DNA of 64,000 nucleotides, from assembly GCF_000472385.1 (NCBI RefSeq), contig NZ_AWZU01000024.1, forward strand, positions 33,409 to 97,408. The letters run 5' to 3'. The notes under the pieces were generated by a model. That model made no database searches. It saw nothing but the letters and a program-made list of their open reading frames with translations, and had not been told where the DNA came from. Numbering within the stretch: position 1 is the first letter of the stretch; each line of letters begins with the position of its first letter. A program made the position numbers and the translations under genes. Positions 52,649 to 60,501 of this stretch are shown here, piece by piece. This DNA is from Bradyrhizobium sp. ARR65 (GTDB lineage Bacteria; Pseudomonadota; Alphaproteobacteria; Rhizobiales; Xanthobacteraceae).

Positions 52649-52856
52649 CTCTCTAAAATCTCATGTCTCTCGAGCGAGCATTAGCCGGAATGGGAACCCT
52701 ATGCCAGCATTATGATGCAGGGCAGAACCTCGCTTCCAGGCGGCTTTCAAGGATCGTTTGCAGCTCAGGGATGCGCCGCATTCCGGAAAAACCATTGACG
52801 AGCCCGCTTCTCCATCGCCAAGGTCGGCGCAACCAAAAACAGGGAGACGCCCGTCC

Positions 52857-54095
52857 ATGACCCCGGCCGCATTCGATTTTGCTCCGCTCTTCCCGGCAGG
52901 CTTGCCGCAGCCTGCGGCGAAATGGACGGGCCTTGCTAAATACAGCTTTGTGGGCGGCAACAACGACCCCGACCAGGTGCCGGTCGATGGCTTGATCGCG
53001 GCGGTCGATGCGGTGCTCCGCCGCGAAGGCAAAGGGCTCGCCACCTACAATCTCGCCCACGGTCCGCAGGGCTATCGGCCCCTGCGTGAATTTCTCACCG
53101 CGAAATTGCAGCGCGATGCGGGCATCGCGGCCAGCCCGGACGACATCCTGATCGTCTCCGGGTCGCTGCAAGCACTCGACCTCGTCAACCACACATTGCT
53201 GGCACGCGGCGACACCGTCATCGTCGAGCAGGAGACCTATCAGGGATCGCTGAACCGGTTGACGCGGCTCGGCGTCAATGTGGTTGGTATCCCGCTCGAC
53301 CAGGACGGCATGCGCATGGATGCGCTCGCCTCGGCCCTCGCCGATCTCAAGGCCCGCAGCATCCGGCCCAAATATATCTACACCATTCCGACCGTGCAAA
53401 ACCCGACCGGCAGCATCATGCCGGCGTCGCGCCGTGCCGAGCTGCTGCGGCTCTCGGAGGCTTACGGCGTCCCGATTTTCGAGGACGACTGCTATGCGGA
53501 CCTGATCTGGGACGGCAAGCGGCCGCCTGCGATCCATGCGATGGCCAGGAATGGCGGGGTGATCCATATCGGCTCGTTCTCAAAATCGATCGCGCCGGCG
53601 CTGCGGGTCGGATTCGTGGTGGCGCCCTGGGAGATCATGTCGCGCATGCTGGCGCTGAAGACCGATGCCGGCTCCGGTGCGCTGGAACAGATGGTGCTCG
53701 CTGAATATTGCGTACCGCATTTCGTCTCGCATGTTCCCGAGCTCCGCCGCGCGCTACGCAAGAAACTCGACACGCTCATGGAGGCGCTGAACGAGCAGTT
53801 TGGCACCGCCGCCGAGTTCGAGGAGCCGAAGGGCGGGATCTTTCTCTGGGTCAAGCTCCCCGACAATGTCGACACGCCAAAGCTCTATCAATCGGCGCTC
53901 GCCGCCGGCGTCTCGATCAACCCGGGGCCGGAATGGTCGACCGACGGCGGATATTCCAAGAGCCGCCTGCGGCTGTGCTTCGCCAGTCCCTCGCATCAGC
54001 AGATCCGCGAAGGCGTCGCGCTGCTCGCCGATGTCTGCCGGCGCGAATTCGGCGTGCCGGTCCGGATCGCCAATGTGGAGAAGGCGCGGGGCTAG
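52857..54095 (+). CDS. PLP-dependent aminotransferase (2-aminoadipate aminotransferase-like)
   Basis: A 412-residue fold-type I aminotransferase. Visible elements are SGSLQALDLVNHTLLARGDTV, the tyrosine/Asp region YTIPTVQNPTGSIM, FEDDCYADL and the PLP lysine in IGSFSKSIAPALRVGFV. These and the lack of a DNA-binding domain fit LysN-type 2-aminoadipate or aromatic aminotransferases. AGGGAGA precedes ATG 52857, so the longer frame from 52758 is not used. Neighbour gcdH suggests a role in lysine catabolism. Confidence 0.9.
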   Translation: MTPAAFDFAPLFPAGLPQPAAKWTGLAKYSFVGGNNDPDQVPVDGLIAAVDAVLRREGKGLATYNLAHGPQGYRPLREFLTAKLQRDAGIAASPDDILIVSGSLQALDLVNHTLLARGDTVIVEQETYQGSLNRLTRLGVNVVGIPLDQDGMRMDALASALADLKARSIRPKYIYTIPTVQNPTGSIMPASRRAELLRLSEAYGVPIFEDDCYADLIWDGKRPPAIHAMARNGGVIHIGSFSKSIAPALRVGFVVAPWEIMSRMLALKTDAGSGALEQMVLAEYCVPHFVSHVPELRRALRKKLDTLMEALNEQFGTAAEFEEPKGGIFLWVKLPDNVDTPKLYQSALAAGVSINPGPEWSTDGGYSKSRLRLCFASPSHQQIREGVALLADVCRREFGVPVRIANVEKARG

Positions 54096-54112
54096 AGAGA
54101 GCTGCATTCGGT

Positions 54113-54145
54113 GCTCCCTCTCTCCGGCGCGGAGAGACAGGGAGC
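54113..54145. terminator. Hairpin after the aminotransferase gene
   Basis: GCTCCCT-CTCTCCG pairs with CGGAGAG-ac-AGGGAGC around a GCG loop. The right arm continues GAGCCTGCCATCG, which resembles a decayed start of the GGAGCCTGTCATCGGGC cassette. Confidence 0.5.
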
Positions 54146-54221
54146 CTGCCATCGCCGCCAGATGGAGGTTCGTGCGAGAGGTGGCTAGACAGGCCGCGCC
54201 CGGCCGACTAGCACAATCCAT

Positions 54222-54863
54222 ATGAACACGATTTTCTTCGACCTCGACGGAACGCTGACCGATCCCAAAATCGGCATCACGCGCTCGATCCGATATGCGC
54301 TCGAAAAACTCGGCCGCGAGGCGCCCAGCGAAGATGACCTTACCTGGTGCATCGGGCCGCCCCTGCACGCGAGCTTGCTGCGACTGCTCGGCGAGCCCCA
54401 TCTCGCGGATCGCGCATTGCTGCTGTATCGCGAGCGCTTCAGCGACATCGGGCTGTACGAGAACGCCGTCTATGCCGGCATCGAGGAGACGCTGGCTGTG
54501 CTTGCCGACGGCTCCCGCCGGCTCTTCGTCGCCACCAGCAAGGCCCGCGTCTATGCGACGCGCATCATCGAGCATTTCAAGCTGGGTGCGTATTTCGAGC
54601 ACGTGTTCGGCTCGGAATTGGACGGCAGGCGAACCGACAAGACCGAGCTGTTGAAATACGCGCTCGAGACCACGCGTATCGATCCGGCGGACGCGCTGAT
54701 GGTCGGTGACCGGAGCTATGACATCGTGGGCGCGCGCAATAACCGCATGCGCGCGCTGGGCGTGCTCTATGGTTTTGGCACGCGAGATGAGCTGACGCAG
54801 GCTGGCGCGCATCGGCTTTGTGCCATGCCTGCGGAAATACCAGGGCTCGCGGTCCGGCCCTGA
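54222..54863 (+). CDS. HAD-family phosphatase
   Basis: A 213-residue haloacid dehalogenase superfamily member: motif I FFDLDGTLTDP with the nucleophile Asp (about 6), motif II around VATSKARVYAT, Lys in DKTELLKYAL and motif IV MVGDRSYDIVGA. The cap is of the phosphoglycolate phosphatase type. It dephosphorylates a small phosphate ester, perhaps a nucleotide or phosphoglycolate. Gap to the preceding aminotransferase is 126 bases. Confidence 0.9.
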   Translation: MNTIFFDLDGTLTDPKIGITRSIRYALEKLGREAPSEDDLTWCIGPPLHASLLRLLGEPHLADRALLLYRERFSDIGLYENAVYAGIEETLAVLADGSRRLFVATSKARVYATRIIEHFKLGAYFEHVFGSELDGRRTDKTELLKYALETTRIDPADALMVGDRSYDIVGARNNRMRALGVLYGFGTRDELTQAGAHRLCAMPAEIPGLAVRP

Positions 54864-54935
54864 ACGCGCAAACTTCGCTTCTCCCCGCGCTTGCGGTAAG
54901 AGGTAAGGCGCGTGTCGGCCATGCCGCCCTCGCGG

Positions 54936-55265
54936 CTAGAACAAGCTCTCCCAAAGGCGATCTCCTGTCGTGGCCATCCGTTCGGCGTCGGGCATCTGCT
55001 CGCCGGCCAGAGCTTGGGCCAGACGAAGCAACAGCACGATCGAAACATTGCCTGTGCCGGCCTCGATACGGGCGATGTAGCGCTCGGAGATCTGAGATCT
55101 GCGCGACAGCTCGCGCCGCGACAGCCTGCGGCAGAGCCGCATGACGCGCAACCGATCGCCCATCTGCTTGAGAAAGTCGCTTTCGGCGCACGACAACGGA
55201 CGGCCGTCGAGCGTTGCTCGAACGGTTGGACCGGCAAGCGCCGGCGCGGGCGATAGCATTTCCAT
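54936..55265 (-). CDS. Short XRE-family helix-turn-helix protein (BoxR/BzdR-like N-terminus)
   Basis: About 109 residues. The Xre domain (about 28-85) has the pattern GDRLRVMRLCRRLSRRELSRRSQISERYIARIEAGTGNVSIVLLLRLAQAL, read in parts. The ERYIA.IEAG.GN.SI core resembles the DNA-binding domain of BoxR/BzdR-type regulators of aromatic-acid pathways. The shikimate-kinase-like domain that follows in those regulators is missing. A longer frame runs to 55481, but its N-terminal part looks non-coding. The start is uncertain (55265 or 55322). Confidence 0.7.
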   Translation of the reverse strand: MEMLSPAPALAGPTVRATLDGRPLSCAESDFLKQMGDRLRVMRLCRRLSRRELSRRSQISERYIARIEAGTGNVSIVLLLRLAQALAGEQMPDAERMATTGDRLWESLF

Positions 55266-55560
55266 GTTTGCCACGTTTCGGATCCCAATGGTTTTGCCAT
55301 CGTCGCCAAGCGGCCGCAGCATCGCATTGACACAGATCAATTGCCTCGGCGCGGCCTGCCGTGCTGCCGGACCCAGGCGCGATTGAACGCAGACGTTCCG
55401 CCCAGGATGAGAAGCCGACGCCTCCGCGAAAACGCGGCTGAGTGCATCCTCGAAGACATGGCCGCCCAACCCAAAACGCATCTGGCCCGATGCAATGCGC
55501 GTCGATAGTCTTCACTGCCGAATAAACACGCGCCGACAAGGCCGAAAAAGGGAAACGCAT
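55266..55560. other. Divergent spacer before the beta-lactamase-fold gene
   Basis: No supported gene. It holds the promoters for the Xre-type gene (minus) and the serine hydrolase (plus); no clear boxes are seen. Confidence 0.35.
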
Positions 55561-56835
55561 ATGGGACCGATGCGAACGCTCGTCGCAGCACTCTGCTTGT
55601 TTGCTTGCACATCGGCATTTGCTGGAGACCCCCTGCCCCGCGCGAGGCCCGAAAACGTCGGCTTCTCCGCTGAGAGGCTGGGGCGGATCGGGGCGGCGAT
55701 CCAGGCGGATGTCGATGCCGGTCGAATTCCCGGCGCGGTGATCGCGATCGCCCGGCACGGCAAGCTCGTGATGTTCGACGCCTATGGCTATCGCGACAAG
55801 GCGGCCAATGCGGCGATGACCACCGACACCATCTTCAACATCGCCTCCATGACCAAGCCCATGACGACGGTGGGCGCGCTGCTGCTCTATGAGCAGGGTA
55901 AGCTCCTGATCGGCGATCCCCTGTCGAAATACTTTCCGAAATTTGCCGAGATGCGGGTGGCCAAGCGCGACGGCTATGGCGAGCCGACTGCCGACACGGT
56001 ACCAACCATTCGCCCGATCCTGATCCAGGACCTGATGCGCCATACATCCGGCCTGATCTATGGCGGGCGCGGCACGACGCTCGTGCACAAGATGTATCCG
56101 GCGGGCAGCGCGGATGCCGCGCGCGAGTACGACGGCGCCGCCTTCATGGACAAGCTCGCGTCGCTGCCGCTTTTGTATCAGCCGGCCTCCGTTTGGGATT
56201 ACGGCTTTGGTCTGGACGTGCTCGGGCTCACGATCGAGAAGATCACCGGACAATCGCTCGGACAGTACCTGCAGGCCAATCTGTTCGCGCCCTTGGGGAT
56301 GACCGACACGGGCTTTGCGATCTCGCCTGAAAAGGCCGCGCGCTATGCGAAGCCGCTGCCGGCCGACCCCGACACCGGCAAGCCGCAGGCGCGCAGTCCG
56401 GAGTTGACCGAGCCGCTCAAATTCGAATGCGGCGGCGGCTGCGCGGCATCAACGGCATCGGACTATTTGCGCTTCGCGACCATGCTGATGAACGGCGGAC
56501 GCTTTGGCGAGGCACGCCTGCTCGGGCCGAAGACGGTCGCCTATATGCTGTCGGACCAACTCGGGCCCAACATCAAAAACCTGATCGGCAATGCAGATCC
56601 CACCCGCTCCGATTACGGCTTCGGGCTCGGGCTCGCCGTACGCACCACGCCGGGTGTCGTCAAGATGATGGGATCGGTCGGGCAGTTCTCCTGGCCGGGT
56701 GCAAGCGGCACGGATTGGTGGGTCGACCCCAAGGAAGAACTCGTCGTGGTCTATCTCTCGGCCGCGCCAGGGCCGATCCGCTGGTACTACCGGCAGAAGA
56801 TCAACGCGCTGGTGTATCAGGCGATCGTTGATTAG
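55561..56835 (+). CDS. Serine hydrolase of the beta-lactamase/penicillin-binding protein fold
   Basis: A 424-residue protein with a signal peptide (MGPMRTLVAALCLFACTSAFA). The catalytic Ser-x-x-Lys is in NIASMTKPM (about 99-102) and the Tyr motif in DYGFGLDVLG. The third K/H-x-G position is less clear (GQFSWPGASG). These features fit class C-like esterases, carboxypeptidases and lactonases rather than a true beta-lactamase. Periplasmic or secreted by inference. The ATG at 55561 is chosen because the signal follows directly. Confidence 0.9.
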   Translation: MGPMRTLVAALCLFACTSAFAGDPLPRARPENVGFSAERLGRIGAAIQADVDAGRIPGAVIAIARHGKLVMFDAYGYRDKAANAAMTTDTIFNIASMTKPMTTVGALLLYEQGKLLIGDPLSKYFPKFAEMRVAKRDGYGEPTADTVPTIRPILIQDLMRHTSGLIYGGRGTTLVHKMYPAGSADAAREYDGAAFMDKLASLPLLYQPASVWDYGFGLDVLGLTIEKITGQSLGQYLQANLFAPLGMTDTGFAISPEKAARYAKPLPADPDTGKPQARSPELTEPLKFECGGGCAASTASDYLRFATMLMNGGRFGEARLLGPKTVAYMLSDQLGPNIKNLIGNADPTRSDYGFGLGLAVRTTPGVVKMMGSVGQFSWPGASGTDWWVDPKEELVVVYLSAAPGPIRWYYRQKINALVYQAIVD

Positions 56836-57008
56836 CGCAGTCGCCGAAGCACGCGCGTCTGCTTCGAGCAAGCGACAAGCTGCGCGGATCGAGCCGACGC
56901 GTGTCCGGCGCGCGAAGCTGAACGGTTGTTCAGAATTCTCTTGCGGTTTCGTCGGAACGTTCGGCCGCAGGCGAAGTTTTAAACTGCGTTCAATCGGAGG
57001 AGGACAGT

Positions 57009-57227
57009 ATGAGGAAGATTGGACTCGCCGCTCTTGCCTTCGGCGCGCTGGCGGTTGCTCTGCCGACGGTTGCGAGCGCGGACACGGTGGTGATCAAGAG
57101 GCACCATCATCCGTTCGACGCACGCGCTGAATACCGCATGCATCGCGACTACGGCTTGCACGAGGGTTGGTACCATCACCGCCCCGGCCGGACGGTCGTG
57201 ATCAAGCGCCACTACGACAGTTACTGA
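57009..57227 (+). CDS. Small secreted histidine/arginine-rich protein
   Basis: A 72-residue protein: signal peptide (about 1-24, ending ASA), then about 48 residues rich in His, Arg and Tyr. They begin and end with the same TVVIKR(H/HH) motif (about 26-31 and 62-67), so the mature part is bracketed by a short internal repeat. GGAGGAGG precedes the start, and a strong terminator follows. Similar tiny proteins are frequent in rhizobia, with no known function; metal or polyanion binding is possible. Confidence 0.8.
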   Translation: MRKIGLAALAFGALAVALPTVASADTVVIKRHHHPFDARAEYRMHRDYGLHEGWYHHRPGRTVVIKRHYDSY

Positions 57228-57243
57228 GGTGAGGCACGACACG

Positions 57244-57275
57244 AGAATGGCCCCGCAAGGGGCCATTCTTTTTGC
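57244..57275 (+). terminator. Intrinsic terminator
   Basis: AGAATGGCCCC pairs perfectly with GGGGCCATTCT around a GCAA tetraloop, followed by TTTTTGCTTTTT. Confidence 0.93.
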
Positions 57276-57284
57276 TTTTTCCCA

Positions 57285-57405
57285 TCATTGCGAGCAGCGA
57301 AGCGGACGAACGAATCCAGATTGCTTCCGCGCAGTCAGGCTGGATTGCTTCGCGGAGCCTGTCATCGGGCGACGCTTCGCGCCGACCCGTTGGCTCGCAA
57401 TGGCG
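57285..57405. repeat. TCATTGCGAG palindromic repeat with nested cassette
   Basis: The outer arms CATTGCGAGCAGCG and CTCGCAATGG and inner arms AATCCAGATTGC / GGCTGGATTGC are of the 48894 type. In this copy, the 41-base cassette CGGAGCCTGTCATCGGGC...CCGTTGG (57353-57393) sits between TGGATTGCTTCG and CTCGCAATG, replacing the short loop seen at 48894. Confidence 0.8.
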
Positions 57406-57416
57406 GCTCTTGGCGG

Positions 57417-58235
57417 TCAATCCCAGGCCGGCGCGAAGCCGGGACTCACAAGACGCTTGTCCTTGGGCAAGGCCGCGATCGCCTTGCGATCCTCGTCGTC
57501 CAGGGTCAGCTTCAGCGCATCGAGATTGGCCTTCTGGCTTTCGCTGCGCGAAGCCTTCGGGATCGCGGCGACGCCTTTCTGGTCGAGCAACCATTTCAGC
57601 GCCACTTGCGCGGCGGTCGCATTGTGCTTCCTGCCGATCTTCATCACCGTCTCGTCGCTTGCGGCGCGGCCCTGCGCCAGCGGACAATAGGCCACCATCG
57701 GAATGCCTTTGGCATCGAGATAGTTCTTGACCTTCGATTGGTCGAGCATCACGTGATACTCGATCTGGTTGCACGCGATTGGCGCCTCGATGTCCTCGAT
57801 TGTGGTCTTGAGCAGCGCGAGGGTGAAATTGGCGACGCCGATCGCGCGGGTGCGCCCTTCCTCTTTCAGCTTCATCAGCGTCTCGAACACGGCCGGCAGG
57901 TTCATGCTGCGCGACGGCCAGTGCACGAGATAGAGATCGACGAAGTCGAGCCTGAGCTTCTTCAAGCTGGCATCGAACGCCCTGCGGATCGCATCCGGCG
58001 CGAGATTCTCGTGCCAGACCTTGGTGGTGACGTGCAGCTCGTTGCGGGCGATGCCGGCGGCCGCAATAGCGGGCCCGATTGCATCCTCGTTGGCGTACAT
58101 CTCGGCGGTGTCGATATGGCGATAGCCGAGTGCGAGCGCGCTCTCGACCGCGGCGCGGCAGACATCGCCCTGCATGCGGTACGTGCCGAGCCCGAGCCGC
58201 GGCAGGCTGATGCCCTGGGTTTGCAGATGGTCCAT
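57417..58235 (-). CDS. Aldo/keto reductase
   Basis: A 272-residue NADPH-dependent reductase with the barrel signatures RLGLGTYRM, GYRHIDTAEMYANE (Asp and Tyr of the catalytic tetrad), the catalytic Lys in VTTKVWHENL and the cofactor region IPKASRSE. It most resembles the 2,5-diketo-gluconate reductase group (AKR5). AGGAGTTAAC before ATG 58235 sets the start. Probable role: reduction of reactive aldehydes or keto-sugars. Confidence 0.92.
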   Translation of the reverse strand: MDHLQTQGISLPRLGLGTYRMQGDVCRAAVESALALGYRHIDTAEMYANEDAIGPAIAAAGIARNELHVTTKVWHENLAPDAIRRAFDASLKKLRLDFVDLYLVHWPSRSMNLPAVFETLMKLKEEGRTRAIGVANFTLALLKTTIEDIEAPIACNQIEYHVMLDQSKVKNYLDAKGIPMVAYCPLAQGRAASDETVMKIGRKHNATAAQVALKWLLDQKGVAAIPKASRSESQKANLDALKLTLDDEDRKAIAALPKDKRLVSPGFAPAWD

Positions 58236-58586
58236 GTTAACTCCTGAAGCGATACCGGCGGGGCGCAAGCCGCCGCCGACGGGCAAACGAATATTGGCTG
58301 AAAGCATCGAAATGGCGGAACCGCCGCAAGCAGTCTGCCTGCAAGGCACGCGGCGGATCAAGGCTGCCGGCTACAAGATGTCGCGACCTCTCCATCTCGC
58401 CTCGAGGCACGCCAGTCGATCGTCATCCTAAGGCGCTCGCGAAAGCGAGCCTCGAAGGATGTACGCCCCGCTGCGAGAGCGGGCCGCTCATCCTTCGAGA
58501 CGGCCGCGATTCGCGGCCTCCTCGGGATGACGGGTTTACTTGAGAGCTCGCTGCAAGTTACGCCTGCCCGGGCCGTTGCCGCCCCA
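58236..58586. other. Spacer with repeat between aldo/keto reductase and a secreted protein gene
   Basis: Apart from the repeat at 58421-58532, I see no gene or clear signal; an Ala/Arg-rich frame on the plus strand is only compositional. Confidence 0.4.
58421..58532. repeat. CGTCATCC...GGATGACG palindromic repeat
   Basis: The left part CGTCATCCTAAGGCGCTCGCG and right part CTCCTCGGGATGACG are inverted. Inside lie three small hairpins (GCTCGCGAAAGCGAGC, GCCCCGCTGCGAGAGCGGGC, and the GCCGCGATTCGCGGC type) and the AAGGAT / ATCCTT pair. A third family distinct from the CATTCC and CATTGC types. Confidence 0.75.
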
Positions 58587-59036
58587 TCAGCGCCAGGCGC
58601 AGATGCCGCCGTTGTCAGGGTTGCAAGGCCATTTCTGGATGCGCGTATCCATGGCTTGCGCATTCAACGGATTGCCATGCCGATGGGCGAGGTGAACGCG
58701 ACCCGCGCCGCGCGGCTTGCTACGCGCCTGGGCAACCCGGCTCGCGCGATGCGCAGGCGACTTCAGCTCGGCGCGAACGGGCGCGCTCTTGACGCGCTCG
58801 ACCGCCACTTTCTTCGGCTGCGCGTTTCGCGACACGATACCGGAGGGCTCGCTCTTGGCCTCGACCGGGACCTGCGCAAACTCGCCTGGCGGCCCAAGCC
58901 GCTTCGGTGACAGCACAGCCTTGGACAGATCGAGGTTCAGGAACTCGTCGGGCCGATAATCGGCCGCCCAGGCGGCGCTGCCGCCGAGCAGCAGCGTGGT
59001 GCCGACGAGAACCGGGACAATAGCTTTCAGGACCAT
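58587..59036 (-). CDS. Secreted basic protein of unknown function
   Basis: A 149-residue protein with a signal peptide (about 1-24, ending AWA). A DYRPDEFLNLDLSKAVLSPKRLGPP segment (read in parts) follows, then a Lys/Arg/Ala-rich middle and a C-terminal WPCNPDNGGICAW with two cysteines that could form a disulphide. GGAGG lies upstream of ATG 59036. No recognised domain. Confidence 0.7.
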   Translation of the reverse strand: MVLKAIVPVLVGTTLLLGGSAAWAADYRPDEFLNLDLSKAVLSPKRLGPPGEFAQVPVEAKSEPSGIVSRNAQPKKVAVERVKSAPVRAELKSPAHRASRVAQARSKPRGAGRVHLAHRHGNPLNAQAMDTRIQKWPCNPDNGGICAWR

Positions 59037-59196
59037 CCTGGCCTCCTGAAATACGTCAAAATGCGGGCATTAGAAACTATGCCCTATCTAGGGACGTAAA
59101 CGCCCATTTCCAGCGGCGGATTTTCCGCCATGGTTTCCGCGCACTGTCATTGCAGCCCTCGATTGCATGCATCGCCCACCGGAATGCGCGCGACGG

Positions 59197-60438
59197 TCAA
59201 TTCGGTCGATCCTGACCCGTGGTCCCCACGAAGGCGCTCTCGATCACCTCGCCGATCGGCTGCCAAGTGTAGCCGTCGAATTGCACCAACCGCATCTGTT
59301 CGATCGGACGGTAATCGCTTGGCCCGGTGTTGATGGCGATGCCCGGCAGCACCACCGAGCTTTGAAAGTGATTGAGCGAAGCCGCCTGGTGCATGATGTT
59401 CTCGCGCGAAAGATCGTCGCCGCATTGTCGCAAGACCTGCGCCATGGTCTCGGCCGCCGCATAGCCGAACACGGCGTTGCTGTCGGCCTTGTCGCCATCC
59501 GGATAATATTTGTCCATGAAGGCCGACCAGGCCTTCATGCCCGCATCGTCCTTCCAGGCGGGATCGCTGGCGTCTTTCAGGAAAGCCGTCGAGATCACGC
59601 CGATCGAATTCTCAAGCCCTCCAGGCCTCAGCGCGTTGGCGATCGAGGCGGACGCGTTGTCGAGCAGCAGAACGGGATGCCAGCCGATGTCGTTCATGCG
59701 TCGGATCGCCAGCGCGGCGATGGGGGGCGCCACATCCAGCAGCACGATTTCCGCGCCCGAGCTCTGCAGCACGTCGATCTGCGCATCGACCGATTTCTCC
59801 GAACCGTCGACGGCGATATCGGAGACGATCATGCGCGCGGTATCGCCCAGCCCCTCCTGCAGCCCGCGAAACATATCGCGGCCGAACTGGTCGTTTTGCC
59901 AGAGCACGGCAATCCTGCGCTCCGCATAGGAGGCCTGGATGTAGTTGGCATAGATGCGCCCCTCGGCGCGGAAGGTCGGCGGAAAACCCATGGTCCAGGG
60001 GAAGGATTTTGGCCGGCTCCATTCCTCGTCACCCGAGGCGATAAAGAGCTGCGGAATCTTGCGCTCGTTGAGATAGGGGCGGACAGCGAGGTTTTGCGGC
60101 GTGCCGAACGAGCCGAACATCAGCCACACCTTGTCGGTCTCCACCAGCTTGCGGGTCTGTTCCCGCGTCGTCACCGGATCTGCGCTGTCGTCATAGGAAA
60201 TGAAGCGCACCGTGCGGCCGTTGATCCCGCCGTGCTCGTTGACCATGTCGAAATAGGCGGCTTCCGCGCGGCCGATGCTGCCGAACGCCGCGAGCGGCCC
60301 GGTATAGGGCATGACATTGCCGATGCGGATCTCGTTGTCGGCTACAGCGGCGGCGGGGACTTCCTCGGCCATCGGGGCGCCCGAAGGCAAGGCCACGAGC
60401 AGCAGCATCGCCGCGATTTTCTTCAGATTGAGCCGCAT
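59197..60438 (-). CDS. ABC transporter substrate-binding protein (Peripla_BP_6 type)
   Basis: A 413-residue protein with a signal peptide (about 1-24). The mature part has IRIGNVMPYTGPLAAFGSIGRAE, AVLWQNDQFGRDMFRGLQ and QSSGAEIVLLDVAPP, as in branched-chain amino acid or amide binding proteins. It follows the M20 peptidase gene after 63 bases on the same strand and may bind a product of that enzyme. No ABC permease is adjacent. ATG 60438 chosen; a TTG nine bases upstream is possible. Confidence 0.9.
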   Translation of the reverse strand: MRLNLKKIAAMLLLVALPSGAPMAEEVPAAAVADNEIRIGNVMPYTGPLAAFGSIGRAEAAYFDMVNEHGGINGRTVRFISYDDSADPVTTREQTRKLVETDKVWLMFGSFGTPQNLAVRPYLNERKIPQLFIASGDEEWSRPKSFPWTMGFPPTFRAEGRIYANYIQASYAERRIAVLWQNDQFGRDMFRGLQEGLGDTARMIVSDIAVDGSEKSVDAQIDVLQSSGAEIVLLDVAPPIAALAIRRMNDIGWHPVLLLDNASASIANALRPGGLENSIGVISTAFLKDASDPAWKDDAGMKAWSAFMDKYYPDGDKADSNAVFGYAAAETMAQVLRQCGDDLSRENIMHQAASLNHFQSSVVLPGIAINTGPSDYRPIEQMRLVQFDGYTWQPIGEVIESAFVGTTGQDRPN

Positions 60439-60501
60439 CGCCGCCAACCTCTGTCCGGCCTTTCGACCTGGCCACGAAAGAGTTCCCGCCGCACGGGCGA
60501 T

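Noticed and set aside
52649..52856. FMN riboswitch upstream of ribB
   Set aside because: I looked for the conserved AGGGGC...GGGUGAAAUUCCC...GGCGGU core on the minus strand and did not find it.
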